A stretch of 13,682 bases of DNA from DASPKW01 sp038244055 (lineage in GTDB: Bacteria; Planctomycetota; Phycisphaerae; Tepidisphaerales; Tepidisphaeraceae): the NCBI GenBank assembly GCA_038244055.1, contig JBBRTW010000167.1, positions 1 through 13,682 of the forward strand. Reading direction: 5' to 3'. The position numbers and the translations under genes are program-made. The notes beneath the pieces are model-generated. The model was given only the letters and a program-made list of their open reading frames with translations, ran no database searches and was not told where the DNA came from. The stretch's first letter is position 1. Each line of letters starts with the position of its first letter. Shown in pieces: positions 7,520-13,682 of the stretch.

Positions 7520-7761
7520 TTTTAGCCGCCGGGCTTGCCCGGCGCGTCTCACGGGTCGTGCGCGCCAAGAGTCACCCGTGCGCCCACAGCGCTCTCTGTG
7601 CGCCCGCAGCACGTCCGCCGCGCTACTCCCTCCAAACAAAAATCCACATGAATTTTCCAGCCTGCCAGCCCAAGACCGCCATTCCGTGCGCGCCGAAGGT
7701 CACCGCCGCGTGACAACGTTGCAGCGCGGTCAGACGCGCCGGGCAAGCCCGGCGGCTAAAA
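7520..7761. repeat. 242-bp element with perfect 30-bp inverted ends
   Basis: The left arm (7520-7549) and right arm (7732-7761) are exact reverse complements over 30 bases. Each arm is itself hairpin-forming: CGCCGGG/CCCGGCG around CTTG, at 7527-7544 on the left. The 182-bp interior has no convincing gene, and contains a CACGGGT/ACCCGTG stem and a near-direct repeat around GTGCGCCC. The element lies between the convergent genes ending at 7501 (+) and 7782 (-). The structure fits a REP doublet or a small non-autonomous mobile element. No flanking target duplication is obvious. No T-run follows either arm in the outward direction, so it is a poor intrinsic terminator. Confidence 0.75.
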
Positions 7762-7781
7762 GGGGACAAAGACAAGGAGCC

Positions 7782-8414
7782 TCACTTCTCCGCCGACTCG
7801 ACCGCGGTGCTTTTTTCAGCGTCACGATGGGTATCGCGCCCGGGGACCATGAAGAAAAAGACGACCAGGGTGATTCCCACGCCCAGCAGCATAAAGAGAA
7901 TGCCCAGTTGCTGCCGCTTGGGCAGGGCGAGCCAGAGAATCACGCCGGTGATGCAGGCCAGCACGATGAGGGCGGCGCTGATGTCGATGACCCATCCCCA
8001 GGCCCGGCCGGCGCTTCGACCGCGATGAAGGTCATTGAGAACGGCCCAGGCATTGAACGTGGCGGTCGTCAGGGTCAGCTTGCCATCGGCCTTGTTGATT
8101 TGGGCCTGCCACTCGCCGCCCGGGCGCTTGTAAGTGATGGAAATGGTGTCGCCCGCATCGCTGTAGGTGTTGACCGCGCCGGTGATGCCGTAGGCGCTGC
8201 GGAGGTGTTCGATGATGGCGGTGTCCTTTTTGAGCAACTCGACGGGGACGGTCGAGGTGAGCGTGGATTGATTCGATGTGGCCGCACCAAAGAGGTCCTC
8301 GTGATATGCCGTAAATCCCGTGATCCCGAACAGGAGCATCACGCACAGCCCCAGCATCGACAGATAGATGTGGATCGTTCGCGAGAAGGCGAGGAAGTTG
8401 CGGTTGATGTACAT
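7782..8414 (-). CDS. PepSY-associated transmembrane protein
   Basis: A 210-residue inner-membrane protein. Predicted membrane segments lie at about 16-36, 142-164 and 169-191, with an extracytoplasmic domain of about 100 residues between the first two. His15, His38 and His130 lie at membrane edges and could bind heme. The stretch NDLHRGRSAGRAWGWVIDIS (127-146) resembles the PepSY-associated TM family, in which a DLHKGRHTG-like motif precedes a helix. These proteins are usually found with ApbE and DUF2271 proteins in membrane electron-transfer clusters, and the upstream gene here is exactly an ApbE-DUF2271 fusion, 108 bases away on the same strand. No strong Shine-Dalgarno precedes the start. 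The C-terminal tail is short and charged. The redox partner is unknown. Confidence 0.85.
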   Translation of the reverse strand: MYINRNFLAFSRTIHIYLSMLGLCVMLLFGITGFTAYHEDLFGAATSNQSTLTSTVPVELLKKDTAIIEHLRSAYGITGAVNTYSDAGDTISITYKRPGGEWQAQINKADGKLTLTTATFNAWAVLNDLHRGRSAGRAWGWVIDISAALIVLACITGVILWLALPKRQQLGILFMLLGVGITLVVFFFMVPGRDTHRDAEKSTAVESAEK

Positions 8415-8522
8415 TCAGTTGTGGGTTGCGGGTTTCGGGTTCCGAGTCAAAAGTTGCGAACTGCGAATGACGTGCAGAACGATACCATCCCGCCCGCGCG
8501 GATTCGAGATGAGGGGACCTGA

Positions 8523-10094
8523 TTACTTGCCGCCCTTGGGGCCGAAGGTCACGGTCGATTCCTCGGATTCACCGGAGGCCGACAGGGTGGCGGTGGCGGC
8601 CTTGTCGCCGCAGGTGATCTTGGCCGACTGCTTCACATGCCCGCCATGCTCGCGGGTGATTTCGACGATGACGGTATAATCCCCCCTGGGAAGGGGCTTG
8701 CCCGCATCGTCCATGCCGTCCCAGGCAACCGAATATTTGCCCGGGTTCTTAGTTCCCATGGCGATGTTGCGATTGGCGGTCTTGCCGCCGTTGGTCGCCT
8801 TCCACCAAAACGACAAATCTCGCACGTATTTGTTCTGATTGCCCCAGAGGCTGATCGAGCGCACCGGGTTTGCCTTGGCGTCTTCGATCCAGATCGCCAC
8901 GTAGGGGCGGCGATATCGGCCGCCTCCGCCCGCGGCCAGCGCGACATCGATATTCACCGAATAGCCTTTAGGCCAGGCATCGGCCGCCGCCGCGGCGGCG
9001 AATGCGGCATGGGCCGGAGCAGCGCCGGCCGGCGCGGCATCCGCGAACTTCACGGGCGATGCCCCAGCGCCTCCTTTTGCGACAACACCCCTGGTGTCGG
9101 CGAAGAAATAGCCCGATGCCAGATGCCGCTGCGCCAGCTCCATCCCATCCTGCGCGCCCAAGACGCATGCGGAGGTGGAGAGCGCGTTGGCCGATACGCA
9201 ATCCGATGCCACCACCGTTGCGCTGATGTCCCAGCGCGTCGGCATGAGCGTGCGCGGATCGATCACATGCGAGTATTTCCGCCCCTGAATCGTCGAATAG
9301 CGCAGGTAGCCGCCCGAGGTGGCCGCCGCGGCGTTGGTCAGATCAAACCAGGCGACCGGCTCAGCGTTTTCCGCATGAAAGCCCGGATCGGCAATCCCGA
9401 TGCGCCAGGTTGCATCGCCCCAGGCCCGCATATCGCCGCCGATGTTCAGGAGGCCGCCGGGCGCGATCTTCCGCGCCACGGCAACGGCGCGATCGATGAT
9501 GAAACCTTTACCCAGCGCATCGACATTGAGCAGAGACAAGCCGCGCGAATAGATCGAATCGGATGAAAGAGCGGCGCCAACGGGCTGCATGGCCGATTCA
9601 AGCTGGCCATCGCTCGGCAGGGCATTATCCCGGCCGGCCTGTTTCCAGCAGGTAATCAGCCCGGCCATATGGGGATTGATCGCTCCATCGGTCCGTCTGT
9701 GCCAATCGGCGTAAAGGGAGAGAAGCTCGGTAAGCTCAGGGGGATAATCCGCCAGCCCGGCCTTGGCGCGGTTGATCGCGCTATCGGGTTCGTAGATGCT
9801 CAGGATGCGATTCAGCCGATCGATTTCGGCTAGCACGGCATGCTGGCAGGCCAGCGCGGCGGCCGGCCCATCGGCCTGGACAGTTAGCTCCATGGACGTC
9901 CCCAGCACAAAGTCATGCCGGAAGGTGTACTGCGGCAGTTGAGCCAGATGATCCGCGGAACAGGGGATAGCGGTCGACGTCAGCGCCGAGGCCTGGGCAT
10001 CGGAGAGCGCGCCCAGGGAAGCCAGACCGGCGGCCGCGCCTGCCAACCAATAGCCCCGGCTTGAGGCGGGGTGAGTGCAAGTCCGCAGATTCAT
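8523..10094 (-). CDS. FAD:protein FMN transferase (ApbE) fused to DUF2271
   Basis: A 523-residue exported fusion. A signal peptide (about 1-35, ending DAQA) leads to an ApbE domain (about 55-340) and, after an Ala/Gly-rich linker, a DUF2271 domain (about 383-510). ApbE attaches FMN from FAD to Thr/Ser of extracytoplasmic redox proteins. Its marks are YEPDSAIN, ALGKGFIID, LLNIGGDMRAWG, SGGYLRY and YSHVIDPRT. At the metal site, where the family normally has D-A-L-x-T, this protein has NALST (Asn303, Thr307). The DUF2271 part shows RRPYVAIWIEDA, WDGMDDAG and REHGG. ATG 10094 is chosen because GGAGGA lies 9 bases upstream, and the extension to 10244 has no domain character. It precedes the PepSY protein in a probable operon. 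ApbE activity is plausible but needs a test given the Asn. Confidence 0.9.
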   Translation of the reverse strand: MNLRTCTHPASSRGYWLAGAAAGLASLGALSDAQASALTSTAIPCSADHLAQLPQYTFRHDFVLGTSMELTVQADGPAAALACQHAVLAEIDRLNRILSIYEPDSAINRAKAGLADYPPELTELLSLYADWHRRTDGAINPHMAGLITCWKQAGRDNALPSDGQLESAMQPVGAALSSDSIYSRGLSLLNVDALGKGFIIDRAVAVARKIAPGGLLNIGGDMRAWGDATWRIGIADPGFHAENAEPVAWFDLTNAAAATSGGYLRYSTIQGRKYSHVIDPRTLMPTRWDISATVVASDCVSANALSTSACVLGAQDGMELAQRHLASGYFFADTRGVVAKGGAGASPVKFADAAPAGAAPAHAAFAAAAAADAWPKGYSVNIDVALAAGGGGRYRRPYVAIWIEDAKANPVRSISLWGNQNKYVRDLSFWWKATNGGKTANRNIAMGTKNPGKYSVAWDGMDDAGKPLPRGDYTVIVEITREHGGHVKQSAKITCGDKAATATLSASGESEESTVTFGPKGGK

Positions 10095-10263
10095 GTGAGT
10101 GATTCCTCCAACCCGATTTGTTGCCGTCCCGCGATATAACGCCGGAATTGGCCGAGAATTGTATAACCGATCGAAAATGAAAATTGGATGAGAACTCGCA
10201 AAGATTCGCGTATCGCGATTAGCCTTCCAAGTTCCTAACATCATCAGTATCGTCTGGTGGCGG

Positions 10264-10269
10264 TATAAT
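10264..10269 (+). promoter_or_regulatory. Possible -10 element for the exported protein gene
   Basis: A perfect TATAAT lies 49 bases before the ATG at 10319, in the gap divergent from the ApbE-DUF2271 gene. The expected -35 position has no good match to TTGACA. The call rests on the hexamer and its location. Confidence 0.45.
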
Positions 10270-10318
10270 GGGCGGGTTCAATCCCGATTTCGACCGACCC
10301 GACTCTTAGAGGCTGTAC

Positions 10319-10978
10319 ATGCGGATTGTTTCAGGATTCATTTTCGCGGCGGCAGTGATGGCCGGGCTGGGGAGCAGTCGCCTGCTAGCGGGCGATGCGA
10401 CCAGTCCGAAGGAGAGCTCGAAGGCCACGACACAGCCGGCCGCGACACAGCCCGCGGCCACGCGCCCATCGGCCGGCCACCCCGCATCCAAGGACCCCGC
10501 GGCCGGCATCACCGACAAGGACATCGAGAAAATCGACTTCGACGAACTGCCGGATGACTCGGGACTGGTCACGCCCGTGGCCAAGGATCTCGACAACCTC
10601 GATGATGAATCGCGCAAGCGCCTGACCGACTGGGCGACGAAGTTGAATGACTGGGCCGGGGCCAAGGAGGAGGATGTCAATCAGCGGGTGCGGAATCTGA
10701 TGTCGGTCTGCTCGCTGGGAGACATCGCGCATGCGGAGTTCGAGGGGGAGTTGACGTATGTGGTTTTCGAGAAGCTCAAGAGCGAGGTGGATAAGGATCA
10801 GCTCATTAAAGCCACCGCCCTGATCGTGCTGAAGCCCAAGGAAGGAAAATGCCCGACCAAGGTGACGGAACTGGGGTGGGATGATGATCTGGATGAGGAC
10901 ATGATCCGGGAGCGGTCGGCAATGTTCGCGGAGAAGTTATTGGGGAGGATGTTGGGGAAGTTGCCGAAGAAGGATTGA
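10319..10978 (+). CDS. Exported hypothetical protein, acidic, with a Thr/Pro/Ala-rich linker
   Basis: A 219-residue protein of no family I recognise. It begins with a signal peptide (MRIVSGFIFAAAVMAGLG, cleavage near residue 24). A low-complexity stretch follows (about 28-60) with repeated QPAAT units, then an acidic domain of about 155 residues containing DIEKIDFDELPDDSG and DWATKLNDWAG. A likely beta segment (ELTYVVFEKL) and a Lys-rich C-terminus end it. AGAGG lies 6 bases before the ATG, supporting this start. It is probably periplasmic or surface-exposed. The linker suggests the folded part is held away from a membrane or partner. No catalytic motif is visible. It stands alone in orientation from the ApbE gene; the next plus-strand gene follows within 61 bases. 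Confidence 0.8.
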   Translation: MRIVSGFIFAAAVMAGLGSSRLLAGDATSPKESSKATTQPAATQPAATRPSAGHPASKDPAAGITDKDIEKIDFDELPDDSGLVTPVAKDLDNLDDESRKRLTDWATKLNDWAGAKEEDVNQRVRNLMSVCSLGDIAHAEFEGELTYVVFEKLKSEVDKDQLIKATALIVLKPKEGKCPTKVTELGWDDDLDEDMIRERSAMFAEKLLGRMLGKLPKKD

Positions 10979-10984
10979 GGCGAC

Positions 10985-11014
10985 GAAGGATGAAGGCGGA
11001 AGGATGAAGGATGA
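10985..11014 (+). repeat. Heptamer tandem repeat, unit GAAGGAT
   Basis: Four consecutive 7-base units start at 10985: GAAGGAT, GAAGGCG, GAAGGAT, GAAGGAT, then a partial GA and a decayed unit. The repeat fills most of the gap between two plus-strand genes and supplies purine-rich Shine-Dalgarno-like and ATG sequences in more than one register. From memory, such AGGATGAAGG repeats are common between genes in planctomycete genomes; I have not checked this. Confidence 0.75.
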
Positions 11015-11039
11015 ATGGGATGTGTCAAAAGGACAGCCA

Positions 11040-11675
11040 ATGGGCCTGGTTATTACTGAAATCACATTTGACGGACCGGCGCCTTCGCTGGCGCGCATTG
11101 CTGAGAAAGTCTCAGAGTTGAGTGGCCTGACGGTGAATTTTGAGGACTTGCGCCGTTTGAGCGACCAATTGCACGATGAATATGGCACACTGGAATTTGC
11201 CTGCTTTCCGAAGGAGTGCATCGAAGTTTCGGCCTATCGTGCCAACGCTGTCAAAGAGCATTTGGAGAAGATAGGGATGAATACGTGGCCGATCGCAAAG
11301 GTCGTTCAAGGCGCGAACGAGGTTGTGGGCACGCAAACTGTTTACGTGCAAGGCTATGTCGGGCAAGAGCCGACGTTATTTATGATGATCGTGTTCGCGC
11401 TCGAAGCGCTCCAGGGGCGGCTACGAGAGCCTTTTTCAACCGAAGTACGTAGGGCATTTGGGGGGCCGGTGACAGTGGCGGAGTTGGAATGCCGCCGGCA
11501 GAAGTTTCACAACAGAAATCTTGGCATGCTTCTGTTCGCATTGATCGCCATGCCCATCGTGCTGCCATTTCATATTGCGCTGTTCTGCTGGCAGGTCATC
11601 AAACTGCCCTGGCGAATTCGAGCCGCAAGTCGGGCTGTGCGACAGCACGCGGCGAGCGGCGAACCCCGCGGTTAA
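11040..11675 (+). CDS. Hypothetical protein with a C-terminal membrane segment
   Basis: A 211-residue protein I do not recognise. Residues 1-130 are a mixed alpha-beta, soluble-looking region with three Cys (55, 60, 151 over the whole protein) and no recognisable motif. A long hydrophobic stretch (about 161-188) could cross the membrane once or as a hairpin. A basic tail follows (WRIRAASRAVRQ), pointing to a cytosolic C-terminus by the positive-inside rule. The start at 11040 is chosen because AAAAGGA lies 6 bases upstream. An in-frame ATG at 11004 exists but falls inside the heptamer repeat, adding 12 residues of repeat-derived sequence. Codon use looks less GC-biased than in the neighbours, which may mean a recent arrival. 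Its convergent neighbour potD ends 43 bases away. Confidence 0.65.
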   Translation: MGLVITEITFDGPAPSLARIAEKVSELSGLTVNFEDLRRLSDQLHDEYGTLEFACFPKECIEVSAYRANAVKEHLEKIGMNTWPIAKVVQGANEVVGTQTVYVQGYVGQEPTLFMMIVFALEALQGRLREPFSTEVRRAFGGPVTVAELECRRQKFHNRNLGMLLFALIAMPIVLPFHIALFCWQVIKLPWRIRAASRAVRQHAASGEPRG

Positions 11676-11718
11676 GAACGCGACAACCAAGTGCTGGCGA
11701 TCTCTATGCGAGTCGGGC

Positions 11719-12867
11719 TCATTCGCTCTTGATTTCGCGCCACAGCGCCGCCTGCACCTGGCCGGCCTTGCCAAGATGCTCCATGAACTCGCAGCGTTTG
11801 AGGACTTCATCGGTGGGGTAAATGATCGGATTATTGAGAATCTCCGGCTTGATCTTCTCGCGGGCGGCGGCGTTGGCGCTGGCGTAGTTGGCGCTGTGGA
11901 CGATCCGCGCGCCGATCTCGGGTTCTAAAATGTAATTGAGGAAGGCGTGGGCCGCATCGGGGCTGGCGGATTTGGTGGGGATGCAGACGTTGTCGATCCA
12001 GACCGTGCCCCCCTCCTTCGGAACGATGTACCCGAACTTCTCCGGATCCTCGGCCATCATCTTCGCGAATTGCCCATTGAACCCATGGGCAACCACCACC
12101 GTCCCGCGCTGAAGCTCGGTGGCGAAATTATCCGAATCGTAGGCTTTGACCAGCTTCTTCTGCCCCCGCAGCTTCTCGCCGGCCAGCTTGAGGGTGGCGA
12201 CGTCCTTCTCATTAACGCTCTTGCCCATCGTCTTAAGGGCGACCGCGAAACACTCGCGCATGTCGTTGAGCATCATGATTTTCCCGGAGAATTTGCGGTC
12301 GAACACGACCTCCCACGAATCGACATTGCCGGCCAGTTTCTTATTGAACCCCAGCCCCGTCGTGCCGAAGAAATACGGCATCGCGAACTTGTTGCCCGGA
12401 TCGTAATTCTTATCCATGAGGCGCGGATCGAGATTCTTCCAGTTGGAGATTTTGGATTTATCGAGCTCGCGGACGAGCTTTTTGTCGACCAGAACGCGGA
12501 CGGCGTACTCGGAGGGGAAAATCAGATCGTAAGAAACCACGCCGCTGCCGACCTTGGCGAGCATGGCTTCGTTGGAATCGTAGAGGGTGAGCGTGACCTT
12601 GGTGCCGGTGCGTTTGGTGAAATCTTCGAGGATGTCCTTGGGGAGGTATTCATCCCAGCAGTAGATGTTCAGCTCGGCGTCGGCGGCGCGGGCGGTGGGA
12701 GAGAGTAAGGTCAGGGCCAATGCGATGATCGCGAGCGCGGTCATTCTGAGCGCAGCGAAGAATCTTGCCTCACTCTTCGAGGGCTTCTCGCTTTGTCGAA
12801 TGGGCCGAGAGGCGGCGGCTAGATCCTTCGCTGCGCTCAGGATGACATAAGGGGCGGAATTCTTCAT
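11719..12867 (-). CDS. potD: Spermidine/putrescine ABC transporter substrate-binding protein
   Basis: A 382-residue periplasmic polyamine-binding protein of the PotD/PotF type. The mature part begins near residue 62 (ADAELNIYCWDEYLP) and shows family marks: the NIYCWDEY opening strand, YDSNEAMLAKV, YDLIFPSEY, FFGTTGLGFNKK, the WIDNVCIP strand and a C-terminal hinge with AHAFLNYIL. The start at 12867 overlaps the potC stop as ATGA, and AAGGA lies 9 bases upstream. Residues 8-43 come from an inserted REP-like palindromic element; the hydrophobic signal segment (44-61) follows it. The export signal is therefore unusually long at its N-terminus, with many charges before the hydrophobic core. Met41 inside the element could serve as a secondary start close to the core. 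It is expected to deliver polyamines to the PotB/PotC permease. Confidence 0.92.
   Translation of the reverse strand: MKNSAPYVILSAAKDLAAASRPIRQSEKPSKSEARFFAALRMTALAIIALALTLLSPTARAADAELNIYCWDEYLPKDILEDFTKRTGTKVTLTLYDSNEAMLAKVGSGVVSYDLIFPSEYAVRVLVDKKLVRELDKSKISNWKNLDPRLMDKNYDPGNKFAMPYFFGTTGLGFNKKLAGNVDSWEVVFDRKFSGKIMMLNDMRECFAVALKTMGKSVNEKDVATLKLAGEKLRGQKKLVKAYDSDNFATELQRGTVVVAHGFNGQFAKMMAEDPEKFGYIVPKEGGTVWIDNVCIPTKSASPDAAHAFLNYILEPEIGARIVHSANYASANAAAREKIKPEILNNPIIYPTDEVLKRCEFMEHLGKAGQVQAALWREIKSE
12740..12846. repeat. 107-bp REP-like palindromic element inside potD
   Basis: Arms at 12740-12765 and 12821-12846 are reverse complements at 24 of 26 positions, each containing CTGAGCGCAGCGAAG or its complement. 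The interior of 55 bases can pair further (TTCGA/TCGAA). The element is read through by potD in frame, giving VILSAAKDL...FFAALRMT. From memory this translation recurs as short read-through insertions in many bacterial proteins. No clear target duplication is seen. Confidence 0.8.
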
Positions 12868-13649
12868 GTGGAGCGTCCTTTCGAGAAACCGGAACCAGTG
12901 AGCCACTGGGCAATGATGACCGCGGCGATCGTCAGAACGAGCAGGAGCGTCGAGACGGCGTTGATCTCGGGGGTGACGCCGCGTTTGACCTGCGAGTAAA
13001 TATACACCGGAAGCGTTTGAAATTGCTGCGAGACGAAGGAGGTGATGACATAATCGTCGAGCGAAACCGTAAAGGCCAGCAGCGCGCCGGCCACGATCCC
13101 GGGGAGGATGAGCGGGAATTTCACCCGCCAGAAGACGGCCGCCGGCGCAGCGCCGAGGTCGCGCGCGGCTTCCTCAAGCGAGCGGTCGAACCCTTCGAGC
13201 CGTGCGCGCACGACGATGGCGACGTAGGAGGTGCTGAAGGCGATATGCGAAAGGATTACGGTCGTCGCGCTGAGTTGCCAGTTGAGGGCGGCGAAAAACG
13301 TCAGCAGGGCCACGCCGAGAACCACTTCGGGAATGAGAATGGGCAGATAGAGCAGACCGGTGGTGGCGCGCCGGCCGGGGAAGCGCCGGGCCAGCGCCAG
13401 GCCGGCCAGTGTGCCGATCAGGCCGGCGACCAGTGTGGTGATCGTCGCCGCAATCAGGCTGCGGCCGACGGCGGCGCGGACCAGTTCGTTCTGCAAGGCG
13501 GCCGGATACCACGACAGCGTGAAGCCCTTCCAGACCGATTGGCTCTTGCTGTCGTTAAAGGAAAAGGCGATGAGCATCGCGATGGGCGCGTAGAGAAACA
13601 GGAACAGGGTCCAGCTCCAGAGGCGCAGCAATGGAAGTTTTCGGATCAT
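12864..13649 (-). CDS. potC: Spermidine/putrescine ABC transporter permease
   Basis: A 261-residue inner-membrane permease with about six hydrophobic segments (around 10-30, 62-88, 98-122, 130-147, 182-204 and 232-250). The cytoplasmic EAA loop that docks the ATPase is clear at about 160-180 (EEAARDLGAAPAAVFWRVKF). DDYVITSFVS and TLPVYIYSQVKRGVTPEINA near the end are typical of PotC. Length matches the family. GAGGTGG before ATG 13649 is a fair Shine-Dalgarno. Its stop overlaps the potD start as ATGA, implying translational coupling. It forms the membrane channel with PotB; the potA ATPase and most of potB would lie beyond the right edge. Confidence 0.93.
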   Translation of the reverse strand: MIRKLPLLRLWSWTLFLFLYAPIAMLIAFSFNDSKSQSVWKGFTLSWYPAALQNELVRAAVGRSLIAATITTLVAGLIGTLAGLALARRFPGRRATTGLLYLPILIPEVVLGVALLTFFAALNWQLSATTVILSHIAFSTSYVAIVVRARLEGFDRSLEEAARDLGAAPAAVFWRVKFPLILPGIVAGALLAFTVSLDDYVITSFVSQQFQTLPVYIYSQVKRGVTPEINAVSTLLLVLTIAAVIIAQWLTGSGFSKGRST

Positions 13650-13682
13650 CGTGCCACCTCAACCCGCGGACCGGGAATTGCG
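13646..13682 (-). CDS. potB: Possible last codons of potB (partial)
   Basis: Reading into the window on the minus strand, one frame gives ...IPGPRVEVAR and stops at TGA 13648-13646, overlapping the potC start as ATGA. This is the same junction as potC-potD. PotB normally sits just upstream of PotC. Only 11 codons are visible, so no domain can be recognised; another frame also stops here (13661-13659). The call rests on gene order and the junction. Confidence 0.35.
   Translation of the reverse strand, partial: AIPGPRVEVAR

Noticed and set aside
7520..7761. Bidirectional intrinsic terminator between the convergent genes
   Set aside because: The hairpins are strong, but the T-runs lie before them in the direction of each incoming transcript, not after them.
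7578..8522. 314-residue plus-strand frame opposite the PepSY gene and part of the inverted-repeat element
   Set aside because: It has no membrane or domain signal, begins inside the repeat element and is antisense to a recognisable membrane protein.
11947..12708. 253-residue plus-strand frame opposite potD
   Set aside because: It is a shadow of a well-identified gene with no motif of its own.
12665..12850. 61-residue plus-strand frame through the repeat in potD
   Set aside because: It is open only because the element is palindromic and reads similarly on both strands; there is no independent start signal or domain.

Overview
The window is GC-rich bacterial chromosome carrying nine well-supported protein genes, plus the possible last codons of one more at the right edge. 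A planctomycete of the Phycisphaerae type is my best guess. The reasons are a GspG-like pseudopilin with a very long leader, an N-glycan-type asparaginase beside a large secreted glycosidase, a tandem siroheme-decarboxylase-like protein, and intergenic GAAGGAT heptamer repeats. This is inference; no rRNA or other phylogenetic marker is present.

Layout. Positions 20-511 (-) hold a GspG-like pseudopilin. It is preceded by about 780 bases without a gene, in which I see a candidate ~305-nt structured RNA (905-1213) and several hairpins. Then come nadC (1449-2357, -) with its own terminator and a possible promoter, and a two-repeat Lrp/AsnC-fold protein of the siroheme decarboxylase (AhbA/AhbB, NirDLGH) type (2474-3604, -). 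Divergent from these is a probable two-gene unit: a glycosylasparaginase-family Ntn hydrolase (3806-4792, +) and a secreted clan GH-A-like glycosidase (4826-7501, +). It meets a convergent redox pair, an ApbE-DUF2271 fusion (8523-10094, -) and a PepSY-associated membrane protein (7782-8414, -). Between the two units lies a 242-bp element with perfect 30-bp inverted ends. Two unrecognised plus-strand genes follow (10319-10978, exported; 11040-11675, membrane-anchored), separated by a heptamer tandem repeat. The right end is part of a spermidine/putrescine ABC transporter read on the minus strand, potC then potD, joined by an ATGA overlap; the last codons of potB may lie at the edge.

Most notable observations. 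(1) A 107-bp REP-like palindromic element sits inside the signal-peptide coding region of potD and adds exactly 36 in-frame codons. (2) The pseudopilin leader contains motifs resembling repeated, degenerate c-di-GMP-I (GEMM) riboswitch modules inside a ~300-nt region bounded by complementary hexamers. (3) ApbE and DUF2271 are fused, the usual ApbE metal-ligand Asp is Asn, and the DUF2271 part lacks an evident flavinylation-like motif. (4) A dispersed-type inverted-repeat element lies at 7520-7761. All identifications were made by reading the sequence; no database was searched.
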